From positions 1,984,001 to 2,048,000 of the forward strand of contig JANTQA010000057.1 of NCBI GenBank assembly GCA_027625915.1: DNA of 64,000 nucleotides. The letters are read 5' to 3'. The translations under genes and the position numbers were made by a program. The notes below the pieces were generated by a model. It made no database searches. It saw nothing but the letters and a program-made list of their open reading frames with translations, and had not been told where the DNA came from. Positions 33,219-45,359 of the stretch are shown here, in pieces (positions within the stretch are counted from its first letter, which is position 1; the number at the start of each line of letters is the position of its first letter). The DNA comes from Anaeramoeba flamelloides (Eukaryota; Metamonada; Anaeramoebidae).

Positions 33219-34720
33219 ATTATTGATCAACTTTATTAATTGAATTAAAAACTTTTTTATATATATATTTCATCTCATTAACCTATTAACACTCTTTTAA
33301 TTTTAAATTTATTGTTTTTAATAATTGAAAAAACAAAAAAAAAACAAAACTAAATATTTTAAATTTTCCTTTTTCCCTTGCTTTTCTTTTTTTTTTTTTT
33401 TTCGATTGACATCTTTTATTTCAAAAGAAGGATGTCAATAAAAAATGAATTTAATTGTGTCTCTTAAAACAAGAATGGTACACTTCTAAAAAATATTTTT
33501 TTTTAACTATTGATTTTTCAAATAATAACATTATTAATTATACTGTATATATTAAAGAATAAATTAGAAACATAAAATTCACAATCAAGGAAAAAGTATT
33601 TACCAACTTATTTTGAATTTATCAGTACCAACCATAATCCATAAAGAATTTTATTATTTGAAAAAGTCTTTATTTGAACTAAATCAAGCGTGAATATACT
33701 TCTATTGGGAACATAAGAAATTTACCCCCTAGATTCATCTATAATTAAAGTATGTTATAATTGGATTAATTATATTAGTGCCCCATGGCTCTAATAAGTC
33801 TAAAAAAAATATTATAAATATTCTTGAACAATAAATTATTCAATTTTTTACTAATGATCACAATTAAAAATTGTTCTTTTGGTAACTTTTTTATAATTCA
33901 TATTCTAAATCTAAAAATTTAAACTCAAAATAAAAGTATTCAAGTAGTTGAAAATTCATATTTAGAACTTCCTAAAGTAACTATTTTTTCAATTTTTTCA
34001 ATCTCAAAGAACTACTCAATAATCATCAACATAAAAAATACAAGACTGTTTAGTTTTCGTTTCCTTTTTATAAAGCAAATTATATCATCAATATTTTTCC
34101 AAGATTTCAGAAATTATTATTCAGAAGAATTACAAAGTTAATAATTTAATTCTTTTTTAAAAAATTTAATTTTTTTAGCAACTAATCTACCTTTCAAGAC
34201 GAATTTATGAAATATATTTATAAACTTTGGATTCTGAATATTGATAATTCAACCTTTAAATTTTATGGCAAAATGCAGAGTTTTTTCTCAAAATCCTGTG
34301 GGTTTTTTTCGAATAGTAATATCATTTTTAATTGATCGGATCAACAAATATTACTTCTTTACGGATTGAATTTTTAGAGATATTTGATCAATGGCGCACT
34401 AAGGTGATTTACACCCAATAACAACATATTTTAATCAAAGGATTCTATGTGGTGACATTAATCCCTTAAATACGATAAAATTTCAAATGACAATAATGTT
34501 TTTAATTCAAAATTTCTTTCTTTATTTTTTTTATATTATAAATCAATTTAATGAATAAAAAATCACCAAACAAATTATTAGATTGCATAAATTTTAATCT
34601 AGGACTTTAAAAACTCTATTTGAAAAAGTAAATGATCATGAAAATGAAAATGAAGTAAAAAATTTTTCCCATTTATTCTTCAAATAACTGTAAAAACACT
34701 CGGTTTTTTTAGAGTTTCAG
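33219..34720. other. Intergenic DNA after the G-alpha gene
   Basis: AT-rich, with a T run near 33388-33402. A fragment near 34605-34695 (GAAAATGAAGTAAAAAATTT, CTTCAAATAACTGTA) resembles the right arm of the inverted-repeat element at 44.2-44.4 kb. No gene is seen. Confidence 0.45.
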
Positions 34721-35085
34721 GAAGTGCAATAGGGTGCCTAGCTTTTCCAGGTTTCAAAAGAATAGAGAAAAATCTAAGATTTTACTCAATTCTTTTAAAT
34801 TCTGGAAAAGTTATTGACGGTTTTTTTTAATTTGAAAAATAAATCAAAAATTAAATAAATGTTCGGTTTATTTCTCAAATTAAAAAAAAACCTAACGAAA
34901 AGTGCCGTAGAGTGCCTAGTTTTTTTTTAGTTTTTGAAATGAAAAGAAAATTTAATGAAATTTTCTTTGTTTTTCAAAAAGTAAAAAAAGCCTAACGGAA
35001 GCACCTAGGTATTCCAGAATTCAAAAGAATAGAGTAAAATCTTTTATTTAACTCGATTCTTTTTAATACTGGAAAACCTAACGTC
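34721..35085. repeat. Modular foldback cluster B-A-A-B
   Basis: Two 10-bp units (GAAGTGCAAT, AGGGTGCCTA) lead into a B hairpin (34738-34812; CAAAAGAATAGAG with CTCAATTCTTTTAAATTCTG). An A hairpin follows (about 34820-34895, GGTTTATTTCTCAAATT arm). Then a second pair of 10-bp units (AGTGCCGTAG, AGTGCCTAGT) leads into a second A hairpin (34918-34995). Last is CACCTAGG and a B hairpin (35010-35083, CCAGAATTCAAAAGAATAGA). Modules end in CCTAACG. It lies intergenically between G-alpha and uS10. Confidence 0.75.
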
Positions 35086-35649
35086 AAACAGGAGGTAATT
35101 TTGTTGAATCACCTCTCTTCAATAATACTTGATAAAAAAAAAAAAAAAAACACTTGTTTTTTATGACGACTTGATCTAAAAGAACCCAGAGCCATAACCA
35201 AAACCAAACCCTAAAAGTATTTCTCCACATATTAAAGTATATTTGTTTTCAAGTATTTTCTCTTCAGATAATTTTTTTAAACTAATTTTCTATTTTCAAG
35301 TCAAAGGTTAACAAAAAAAATAACTCTAAAAAAGTGAAATTGTTTTTCAAATTTTTTAGATTTATTCTTTGTTTTTAATGTCTTTCCTTTCAATGTTGTC
35401 AAATTCTGAATCTTGTCAAAATAATTGTAATTTTGTTTCGCGCCGAATGTCAAGAAAAAAAAAAAAAAAAACCTAAAAAAAGAAAAAAGAAAGTACTTAA
35501 AAGCAAAGATCACTTTCAAAAAGAAAGCCAGCTTTATTCTAATAAAAGAAATTTATTTTTGTTGATTAAAATTAATTTTATTGTATTAAATCTTTTTAGA
35601 ATTTTCGTTTTGGATTTAGAATTGTTTGTTGTATTTCTAAATTATTTAT
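35086..35649. other. 3' region of uS10
   Basis: AT-rich sequence between the foldback cluster and the uS10 stop codon. Two spurious overlapping frames come from A/T runs. No gene is supported. Confidence 0.45.
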
Positions 35650-36239
35650 TTAAAGGATTGTTACTTCAACATCAACACCTGTTTCAACACTTAATCGTGC
35701 CTTTTAAATTTAGAAGAAAAAAGAAAAAAAAAATAAATAAAAAAAAAATAAATAAATAAAAGCAAAAGATTGGAATAAAAAAAAAAAATGAACAAAAAAA
35801 AAACGATCAACTTACAATTCTTTTTACAACTGTTGATTGGCAATAAAGATCAATTATTCTTTTATAAATTCTCATTTCAAATCGATCCCATGTTTTGGTA
35901 CCTTTTTTTATTTGGTAAAATAAACAAAAAAATAAAAAAAAAATAAAGAAAAGAAAAAAAAAAAAAAACAAAGGATGGTTATTATTTTTTTTAAAAGCAT
36001 CAAAAATTAAAGAAATGGAACGTACCTTCTCCACATGGTGATTTTCTTGTTGTGATACATAGTCTTTTTGTTGGTAATCGGATTGGTCCTTTGACTTTTA
36101 AATCGTGTTCCTTAGCGGCATCGATAAAGTTTTTTGATACTTTTTCGACAGGGAGAACATTGGTTCCACTTAAAGTAATTCTGATGTGTTTAACTTTTTC
36201 TTGTTCGGTTTGTTGTGGTTTTTTAATTATTTGACTCAT
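35650..36239 (-). CDS. RPS20: 40S ribosomal protein uS10 (RPS20), three exons
   Basis: Small-subunit ribosomal protein of the uS10 family, located in the head of the 40S subunit. Exons on the minus strand are 36239-36026, 35901-35816 and 35700-35650, with GT-AG introns of 124 and 115 bp. Joining them gives 116 residues (human 119). Family markers are [31 protein letters not shown] joining [19 protein letters not shown] across intron 1, and a final exon GVDVEVTIL before TAA. The start Met follows directly upstream non-coding DNA and gives the usual short charged N-terminus. All conserved blocks are present and uninterrupted. The intron 1 junction splits the Gly codon of GEGTKTW. Confidence 0.95.
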
Positions 36240-38064
36240 TACTAGAAAGAATAATAATTTGATTGAAGATTTTGAAAAAAAAATGAAACCTTTTTTGGAA
36301 ATTTTCTTTTACTCAAAGGTAACCCAACCAATTCAAACAATTTTGTATTAGATAAAAAATATAAAATATCTAGGGAATCTAAATAAGAATTTTCTTTTAA
36401 CAACAAGATAATAAAGAGCAAAAGTTTTTTTTTTATTGAAATTGTATTACTGGTATCTGAAAAATAAAAGAGTAATTACCATTAATTTCAAAATAAAAAG
36501 ATCAAAATTTTCATTCAGTTTTCCAAAAAAATCCAAACCTCTCAAGAATCAATATAAATAAAATAGAAAAGTTATCCATTTCTAAAAAAGGAAAATTAAT
36601 CGTCTCAGCTTTTTTTTATCGATTTTTCGATTTAATAAGTTGGCTAACATTGTTTTATAAAATCTTTTTTTGGAAAGCTGTATGAAAATTTTGTTTCTTT
36701 TGTTTTTCAACAAATAGTATTTTCATTTCATTTTCGTTTTCCTTTTCAAAAAGAGTTTTTAAATTACAAACTGCAACCCACTTTTTTGAAAACTCGATTT
36801 ATAAAAGAAAAATATGGAAAAAGAACTGAAAATTTTTCACCTATTTATAATTCAAATACTAGTAAAACTCAACGAATGAAAAATGGTGATTAAGGTGAAT
36901 ATTTCCGAATTCACCAAAGTCTTACCTTTTATTAGACAATGATTTTTAATTTCAAATAATTTAATTAGAAGATTGAAGTGTTTTTTTATTCATGAATTTA
37001 AGGACTACGTTCCTACCCCCAAGGGTGGTCGATTTATTGTGTTATTTTACCATTCACTACTCAAATAGAATTTTCATTCTGAAGAAATTGACGAAAAAAT
37101 AACTCATTCCAAAATAATGTAAACAAAAAAAAAATTTTCAATAAATATTGGAAATGAAAATTTAAAAAGTAATGACTTTGAGGAATTTCCAACAGGACAA
37201 AAATAGTACTAAAGTATACCCACTTTTTTAACTTGACAACATATTGTTTTTTGAAATTATTCTAAATTTTGTAAGGAATTACAAGATCAAAAAAGTAATA
37301 TATTTCAATTTATAAGTTTTTATAATTCAAACTTTCTAAAAACATGCCATTTAAACAACTTACGACTTTTCAGATTTCCATAAAAATGTTTTCAGGTTTT
37401 TGAAAGTTAACAAATGTTTTTCTTTTGGATAAACTATCAAAATTTTTAATCCAAATTCAAAAGGTTATCTTTTGTTAATTATTATTTTTTACTCTTTTTT
37501 CGCTTATAAAAGTTTGTTTCAAGTCTTAGAAATTTGAAAAAATAAGAAAGAATATCAATGACAGAAATCTTGTAAACAGTTAGACTGAAAGTTCAAAAAA
37601 GTCTTGGAAGTATTTGTATGGATTCTGCTTTTCTTGTTGTGAAGCATAGGTTGTATATTTGAAAGCATTATAAACTAGTAAAAGCATGAATATAAAAAAG
37701 AATTATAACAGCTTGTGATTTTTTTTTTTGGTGTTTATAAATTTGAATGTAACTTAAGAAATATTAAAATCAAATATTGGACAGGATCTAAAAAGAAAAA
37801 ATTGTGAAAATTGAGATTGTTATTGAAATTTCCCATTTTTTAGGAAAAGAAATTCTCAGTGGATAAATTTAACTGGGATTATGAAACCCTTTTAAATGAG
37901 TTTTCATCAACAGTTTCACTATTTTCACCTTAAGGTATTGTTCTTAAATTTAAAGTTTTGTAAACTTAGTAAATTTGAAAAAATATCTTACATCTTCTGA
38001 TATTACTCAACCAACTTCGATTGGTATTAATAGAGGTGAAAAGTGACAATTATCACAGTTTAAT

Positions 38065-38091
<27 letters not shown>
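36240..38091. other. Intergenic DNA upstream of uS10
   Basis: Holds the presumed uS10 promoter. A segment near 36733-36870 (ATTTCATTTTCGTTTTCC, then ATAATTCAAATACTAGTA) resembles the arms of the element at 44.2-44.4 kb. Near 37015-37045 is a small GC-rich patch (CTACCCCCAAGGGTGGTCG). No exon is recognised. Confidence 0.4.
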
Positions 38092-38101
<10 letters not shown>

Positions 38102-39022
38102 AGCTCCATCCAAAAATGTGGGGCAAAAAAATATCCATCAATATAAGAATAAATTCTTTATTCAGTTATTAAACTCAAAACTTTAGACAAAAAAAACGAA
38201 GCCATTAATAATAATAAAACTCTTGATTAAAATTTGTGTTTATTGATCAAAGTTCGAAGAATAAAAAATAAAAATAAAAAAAAAAAATTGCCCCTAATTT
38301 TTTGGAAAAATATCCAAAATTAGTAATGTCTATTTAACAATCTTTAGTTCGATCTTTTTTTCAATTTTTTTTTTTGATAATGTGTAAAATCATACTTCAA
38401 TATATTTTTGATTTGATCTTTAGATTTTTGTTTTTCATTTGATCATTAACTTTTTGTTTTTCCCATTAACTTTTTTTGTTTTTTTTTTTTTTTTTTTTCT
38501 TTTTAAAAACATTTAAAAAAAGCAAACTGAATGAAAAAAAAAAAAAAAAAAAACCTTTTATTTTTTTTTTTTTTTTTGTTTATCTCACCTCTTTAATTGA
38601 AGTGTACAACTGTTCTGAGCAATTTTTCCACCAAAGTCCATCGAAGTCAACTCAATTGTTTAGAATCAAAAAGAATTTTTGGTTGATTTCTTATCACATC
38701 TCTTCTGAACTTTGTTAAATTTTGGACAATAATAATAACAAAGTAAAAATGAAAAAAATGAAGAATTCGAAAAAATAATGAAATGAGAAATTTGGCTCTA
38801 TTATTTTTTCAAAATTAAAAAATTTTGCAAAATAATTTTAATTCAAAAAAAAATATTTAGAATCCATTAATAAAACTTCAAAATACAAGAAATTAAGTAT
38901 GATATGTTAAAAAACATATTATTGTTGTACATTTTGTATAATTGAATTAATATTAAGAAATAATTATTGAAATAAAAAATGCCCTATATTATTGGAAATA
39001 GCTTATATATAGATACCAATAT
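38092..39022. mobile_element. Probable inverted-repeat DNA element, GGGGCA family
   Basis: The left end ATATATAAGCTCCATCCAAA then TGTGGGGCA is matched on the right by TGCCCTATATTATTGGAAAT then AGCTTATATATA. A further inverted copy of the GGGGCA end lies inside (TTGCCCCTAATTTTTTGGA near 38288), which suggests nesting or a shorter derivative at 38104-38315. A (CA)n(TA)n tract (38065-38101) abuts the left end. No transposase is seen. Confidence 0.5.
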
Positions 39023-39405
39023 GAGGTTTTTTTTTTGATTTCATTAAATGTGTTTTGAACATGTGAGCAACATCTAAAATTCAAATGCCGAATATACATA
39101 TGTAATCAAAACACAAAAAAAATTGGTGAGCTGATCAATTTGTAATTGGTTAAAAAGTTCAATTTTAACGACTTTTCTTCACCAACTAGTAATTTTTAAA
39201 AAAAAAATTAATTCTTTTTCTCAGTGTTTATCGAGTTGACAATTTTCAAGAGTTTTAATGGAAAAACTTACTTTGTATTGTTTTGTTTTTTTTTTTCGAA
39301 ATATCAAAATCAAAATATTTTCATGGATAGAATGTAAAACCTCATACTTAGTTAGAAATCGTGATTCCCATTATTTTGCAAGGATTTTCAGTCAATTACT
39401 TCCTA

Positions 39406-39409
<4 letters not shown>

Positions 39410-39441
<32 letters not shown>
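39410..39441. repeat. (TA)n microsatellite
   Basis: About 16 TA units. A second tract of about 12 units lies at 39637-39661. Both are in intergenic DNA upstream of the phosphatase gene. Confidence 0.9.
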
Positions 39442-39442
<1 letters not shown>

Positions 39443-39633
39443 CGTTTTTTATAAGATTTTTCGTTTGTATTTTTTCACACCCCAGAAAAGAAAAGTATCA
39501 TTTCAAAAGAATCGAGGACTTTTTCAAAAAATAAAAAAAAAAAATAACGAAAAAAACGAAAAAGCTTGCAAAACCTGAAAAAACTTGATCTTATAAGAAT
39601 TTCATGATTTTAAAACAAAAAATGGTCTACCCA

Positions 39634-39664
<31 letters not shown>

Positions 39665-40084
39665 ACTTGGTTTTTAATTAAATATCCAGAAAAAATAGAT
39701 ACACAATAGTTTAATTAATGTTAATAAATTGGTAAACAGTTATTTTGATTTCTGAAATATTAACCAAGAGATTAGATAAATTAAATAATTTCACCAATCA
39801 GATATTCTGTAAAGATTACCGTAATTAAAACAAGAATAAAAAATCTTCTTGTCTCTAGTGTAAAAACATTCATAATTAAATTTCAATTTGAGGGTTTTGT
39901 AAAATTTTTTGAATTTTATTTTTTACCCTGAAAAGAATCTGATTTAAAATTGATTTCTAAAATCCTAATTGAAGAAATAATACTACTGGGTTTATATACA
40001 TTTAATATACAATTTCTATCATTTAAATTTTTAATATTTTTATTGATTTCATAAGTATTTTAGGCGATTTCTGAAAAAAAAAAC

Positions 40085-40278
40085 TACAGCCAGTTCCACT
40101 TTTAAGACACAAACTTATATGAACTTTAAGATACTTCAAAAATTACAAATTTAATTACAAAATTCGGAAAAATTTTTGACCCAAATTATTTTTGTAGTAT
40201 TTGAATTTTGTCGTCTTAATTTGGGATTTTTGGGGCGCCTTAAATTTCATTAAGTTAGTGCGTTTAAAAGGGGAATGA
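40085..40278. mobile_element. MITE-like element, TACAGTCAG family (copy 2 of 3)
   Basis: The left end TACAGCCAGTTCCACTTTTA and the right end with GCCTTAAATTTCATTAAG and CGTTTAAAAGGGGAATG are diverged forms of the ends at 58.6 and 17.55 kb. The internal block GAATTTTGTCGTCTTAATTT also matches. This is the most decayed of the three copies. Confidence 0.65.
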
Positions 40279-40610
40279 ATAATTTTTTTTTATATATTTT
40301 TTTGAGCTTGTAATTGAACCGAAACATATTACCCTTATCTAAAAAGTAATTTTTTTTCTAAAACATCTCCATTGGTTTAGCAGATCTATTTGAATTTATT
40401 TTTTGATAGTAGAATGTAAGTATTTCTGTCTTTTATTATTTCATTGATTTTTTCAATATTTTTTTTTTTATAGAATATTTTTTTATGTTTTGAAATATGT
40501 TGATTTTTAGAGATTGGCTGTAAACCACCTTTTGTAAATCGTGATTTTTTACGAGATATATATCTATATATAAATAGACTCATAATTTCAATATATATAT
40601 ATATATATAT

Positions 40611-41196
40611 ATCAGGTATTTCCAAATAAGTGGGGCATTTTTTTTTTACATTTCATAAAAAATCATCTTTGGCAGCGAAGGTATTCATTAATGGATAATA
40701 TCAAATTAGGTCGAATATCAATTGAACAAATGGCTAAAGTATTTATTTCAAAATAAGTTAAATGAAATATCTCCTAAAAAATTAAAAAAAAAAATAGCAC
40801 TTTTTTTGGAGAAAACAATATACGGCCAATTTCCATAAAAAACTGGAAATATGGAAAGGCTTAAAATGATTTTTTAAACAATAAAATGCAGTTATATTTT
40901 TTTAATTCTATTTGGAAATTTGTTGAGATTAAATAAGTTATGTAAAAGATTTTTTGATAAAAAAGAAAATTATAAACACCAATTTTAACTCCTAAAAAAC
41001 ATCAGATAAAATCAAGATCAGAAATTTTAATATTTTTTATTTATGAAAAACAATACTAAGAAACAAATTGAATTATTACCGAGAATCAATAAATGGTATT
41101 TAATGATTTTGGATGTTTAAATACTTTTTTGAAGATTGGGCTTAAAATATATATTTTGAAATAAATTTGACCCCTCTTTTTTGGAAATAGCTTATA
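40611..41196. mobile_element. Inverted-repeat DNA element of about 590 bp, GGGGCA family
   Basis: The left end CAGGTATTTCCAAATAAG then TGGGGCA is matched inverted by TTGACCCCTCTTTTTTGGAA then ATAGCTTATA. It abuts a (TA)n tract (40591-40612). A short frame from 40692 (DNIKLGRISIEQMAKVFIS) vaguely resembles a helix-turn-helix segment of a Tc1/mariner transposase, but this is weak and may be chance. Confidence 0.55.
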
Positions 41197-41899
41197 TAAA
41201 TATATTCTCTATATAATCTTATATTCTATTAAAGTAATGTAGTCATTAAGGTTTAAAATCAAAGAAAAATGAAAAAAAAACATCCTCTATCTTTTAGGTG
41301 TACTTGTTATTTTGATTCCTAGCAGATCGATCTCAACCTTAATGCGGATTTAGATATTTGTTCAAAAAGTCAATTTTTTGCAATCTACTAATTTATTTTT
41401 CGGAAATCCGAATAGATGAGTTTATTAGACTAATAAGTTGATAGGTGTTCAAGAATGGTATTTGACTTTTGTTTTGTTGAAAAGAAAATTTTGATTTCCC
41501 TTTTGCTCAAATAACCAAAAAACAAAAAAGTTTTTTAAATTGGAACTAAATAAAACCAAACCTAATTAAAAATTTCAATTAACATCCAAAAAAGCACATT
41601 TTAAACCACATTTTTTATAACACACTACCTTCCAGTCAATTGGTATAACACTCTTTAATTAAAAGTCGGAAAAAAAAAATATATTGCAAAAAATTGCCTT
41701 TTTGAACAAATATTAAAATCCAAAATAAGTCGAGAATCGATCAGCCAAGATCCAAAATAACAAGTCCTCAAACCCTGATACAAGACAATCTTTTTTTTCC
41801 AATTTTCAGTGATTTTAATCCCCAAAAAGATTAATTGAAAACCTAAGAATATTTTCATTATTTGCCAATTTAACTTGTACTTTTTATTTTTTTATTTTA
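41197..41899. other. Upstream region of the phosphatase gene
   Basis: AT-rich, with no exon recognised. It should hold the promoter of the downstream plus-strand gene. Confidence 0.5.
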
Positions 41900-42785
41900 A
41901 TGGACACCGAAGAAATTTCGCTTATTGAAAAAAATCTTTATCTTGGAAACATCGACGGTGCTTGCAATAAAACATTGTTAAAAAAACACCAAGTAAATAT
42001 TCTCAAAATTCACAACACACTTTCGATCAAAATTTCTTTCTTAACGAGCCCATTTCTTTTTAATAATTATTTTTCAAAAGATTACCTATATAATAAATTT
42101 GTCAAATGAAGAAAATTCTTTTCCAAACGATTTTGAATATTTGAAAATAGATATGTTGGACACTTACCAAGCATTTATTTTGCCACACTTCCCCAAAGTG
42201 ATCGACTTCATTCAAAAAGCATTATTAAATGAGAACGTTATCTTTGTTCATTGCATGGCGGGGATATCCAGAAGCTCAACGGCCATTTTGTCCTACATCA
42301 TGAAGATTCAAAACATGTCTACCTGGGATTCCATTCGCTATTTACAAACAAAAAGAAAAATGATCCAACCAAACAAATCCTTTATCTTTCAGCTTCAAAA
42401 TTGGTACAAAATGGGATTTAAATTGGAGGGCGAATCCAAAATGCATTTACAATATAATCTGATGCGCCTTGAGAATCAAGCATTTAAGATCATCAAAAAA
42501 TTAGATGTTTGGGGAGAAGAAGAAACCCTTTACTCTTCTTTGATTACAGTTGTTGAGGTGTTATCAAAAGAGAAATTCTTTTTTAATCAGGGTTCTTTTC
42601 AAGTTCTAAAAAATTTAAGTGAACAAAAAAACGATTATGTCTATAATTTGTTCTGTGACTGTATTGAGCTTAGATCTTATCCATTGATTATAAACCACTC
42701 TTGGGAATCTGATCCATTTTATACCCATTTTATAAAGCCACTAAACATTTATTTAACAAAAATTCAAAACCTTTCTTTAAATTAA
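41900..42785 (+). CDS. Dual-specificity protein phosphatase, two exons
   Basis: Cysteine-based phosphatase of the atypical dual-specificity group, expected to remove phosphate from Ser/Thr and Tyr residues. Exon 1 (41900-41992) encodes MDTEEISLIEKNLYLGN, the family's start with LYLGN. Intron 41993-42080 (88 bp, GTAAAT...AAAAG) is followed by exon 2 (42081-42785), which restores ITYIINLSNEE. The total is 265 residues. The signature HCMAGISRSS is an intact H-C-x5-R-S loop, with Cys near residue 89 and Arg near 95. The likely general acid is the Asp in MLDTYQ. The catalytic domain ends near residue 140. The remaining 120 residues or so (after YKMGFKLEGE) match nothing I recognise and contain Cys residues in VYNLFCDCIEL. 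Substrate unknown. Confidence 0.9.
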
Positions 42786-43070
42786 TGGAATTGATCAAAA
42801 ATACAAGAGCTGATTTGAAATATAGATACGTATGTGCGTGTGGGTATATCTGTTTTCATTTAGTTTCCTTTAGCAAATATAAAAATAAATATTGTAACCA
42901 TCTAATTCATTAGGGAAAATTTTTGTCTCAATTTCTTGATCAATATTGTTTTTTCACAATTTCAAAAAAAAGCGACACAATCCTAAAAATATTCAATTTT
43001 TTTCAAAATTAATTTCAATTTGCTCTTTTCTGATTTTATTTTGAGATAAAATTAAAAAATTTTTTAATTA
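42786..43070. other. 3' flank of the phosphatase gene
   Basis: AT-rich. Starts with a short GT-rich stretch (GTATGTGCGTGTGGGTATAT near 42831). No other feature. Confidence 0.4.
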
Positions 43071-43198
43071 TAGCTGTTTTAAAAAAGTGTGTACTGGATT
43101 TTTGTAAGTATGGCTTAAAACTTTCTAATTCATATGTTTTATCAGTTCAGTCAACATCTAATAAAATTTTTGGTACACACTTTTCTAAAACAGCTGTA
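43071..43198. mobile_element. MITE of about 130 bp (copy 1 of 2)
   Basis: The ends TAGCTGTTTTAAAAAAGTGT and ACACACTTTTCTAAAACAGC then TGTA form terminal inverted repeats. An inverted second copy is at 59458-59587. Internal CATATGTTTTATC and TCAACATCTAATAAAA match that copy. TA at both ends suggests a Tc1/mariner-type target. Non-coding. Confidence 0.8.
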
Positions 43199-43424
43199 TT
43201 ATCATTTTCCGATTTATAAATGAATAATTTGCTTTTCAATTTCCAAAATTGTTTTTAGTCTCTATTTAAAAGAGTAGAAAAGTAAAAAATGATTCGCACA
43301 GATCAATTCATAACAAAAATGTCTAAAACTATTGGGTCTCTTCCTTTTTTTACTTTTCAGAAAAATGAAAACTTTTTTTTCATTTCAAGATAGTCATCTA
43401 AATACTAAAAATCAATTGAATTAT

Positions 43425-43965
43425 AAACCCCAATTCAAAAATTTTTAAAACACCTAAATTCAATTTTTTGAAAAAAAAATCTTATTTAATCAATTCTAAG
43501 TGAAACACCAAATTGAATCCATTTCACTAATTGGAATGTTAACAATTGCTTTTAAATTACAATTCATAAAACAAAAAATAAAAAATTGTCAATACTAATA
43601 AATTATCGGTATGTTAAAAATTTTGGAGATGGGCAGAAAAAAAAAAGTAATGGTAAATTTGTTTGAAATTGTATTAACAATTATTGATCAATCAAAAGGT
43701 TTGAAACCATCAACTAATTTTGTTTGAGTTCTTCTATTTTGAAAGACACAACTTTTACCTAATATATAACGTTGGAAATTTTTTCGACTCGAAATAAACA
43801 AGTTACATAATTCAAAAACTGAAATGCAAACAAAAAACTAAAAGATGAAAAACTGATTTTCATATTTTACAAAAATCAAAATTATTTCCAAATATAATGA
43901 TATTGTATTATTGTGATTGTTTGGACTGTTTTAACTGTGTGGAAAATTTTGAATTTTAGTTTATA
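43425..43965 (+). repeat. Interspersed repeat of about 550 bp (copy 3 of 3)
   Basis: Aligns with 6240-6830 and 15605-16175 in the same orientation, sharing CTTATTTAATCAATTC, AATTTTGGAGATG, AAAGATGAAAAA and CTGTGTGGAAAATTTTGAATT then TTAGTTTA. A (TA)n tract follows directly at 43962-43980. Class unknown. Confidence 0.75.
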
Positions 43966-44200
43966 TATATATATATATATCAACTTTGTTTCAGTCAAAG
44001 GTGCTCGAAATTTTTTTTCAAATATCAATTATTTTTTATCATTGATCTTCGAATTACAAATAAAAAATAAGCAGAATAATGCACATCAATGAATTGTTGA
44101 TATCTCAGTCTGAAATAAAACTAAAAAATCAATAGATTTTCTTAAAAATTGAAAAACTCAAATTCTTGGTGACTTATTGAGAAAAATAAGTATGTTCGTT

Positions 44201-44382
44201 TTGATCCCCTACTGGTATTTGAATAATAAATAGGAAACATTTTTCACTTCATTTTCCAGATTTTTCATTTATAAATCAAGTACCCAGAGGAAGTAGGTTG
44301 GGATTTATGGTCTCTATTTGAAAAAGGAAATGAAAATGAAGTGAAAATTATTCACATTTCTTATTCAAATATCAGGATCAAA
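44201..44382. mobile_element. Inverted-repeat element of about 180 bp
   Basis: Arms of about 55 bp. The left TTGATCCCCTACTGGTATTT then GAATAATAAATAGGAAA and TTTTCACTTCATTTTC is matched inverted on the right by GAAAATGAAGTGAAAATT, CACATTTCTTATTCAAATAT and CAGGATCAA. Part-copies of an arm occur near 34.65, 36.8 and 45.1 kb. Non-coding. Confidence 0.65.
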
Positions 44383-45359
44383 GATTGAAAAAAATTCCAA
44401 TAGAAATCAATATGAATTCTCAACAATAATTTTAACTGTTTCAATACTAATAGAATTACATGTTTTTACGAAGTGACTATTGATCTTGCAATAAAAATAA
44501 AAATTTTTAACTGAATTACCTTTTAAAAAAAAATTGAAAAAAAAAAAACCAAAATGTGTAAAAATGATTTCAATTTTGGAAATTTCCAAAATAAATTTTT
44601 TCTTCTAATATCCATGTAAACCCTTTAGAAAACATGTAATTCACCCATAACAACTGTTTCCCATTGACTGGAAAATGATGTTTAAAAAATCACATGCCTT
44701 TACTATATCTTTATGTCTCTCAAACCTTTCAAACATTTTATAACAATTTCAAGGGGAAAAGTGTTTCGTTTTGTAAAATTCATGGGATTTTTTTTTAGGT
44801 GTAATTTCAAAAAAATAATTTTTCTTTATCGCGATTTTTATTTTATCGAGATAATGTAAAATATCCCGATTTTATCATTATTCGTGATAAAGTAGGACTA
44901 ATCACGCTTTTTTTAATAATACTGCAAATTTATTGCTAATATTGTGATAATACATATTATCATCAAAAGATCTACTGGTATTTTAATTACAAATGTGATA
45001 ATTTTTTTGCTTGATTAACAATTTCCTTTTTTAAATTGATCCTTCAATTTACAACCTCCTTCTTTTGGAAACTCTATTGAAAAAAGAAAAAGATGGAAAA
45101 TGAAGCGAAAATATTTTTCCATTTATAATTCAAATACCAGTAATAAAAAAACTTTATTTATACTCGAAACAATTTGGAAACAAATATTAGATATTCTTTA
45201 CAATTTCAAGAAATTAAATAAATTATTATAAAATAAATGTTCAATTTATTATCGATCTTCAATTAGCAAAATATTTGCTTTATTTGTTATTTGTATTTTT
45301 AAAATTAGATTAAAATCTTTATATTGATATTTACACATTAAAACCCTCATAAATGACAA

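Noticed and set aside
38598-38660. Possible minus-strand 5' exon (MDFGGKIAQNSC... ending at a GTGAG donor)
   Set aside because: A plausible start and donor, but I found no downstream exon on that strand to join it to.
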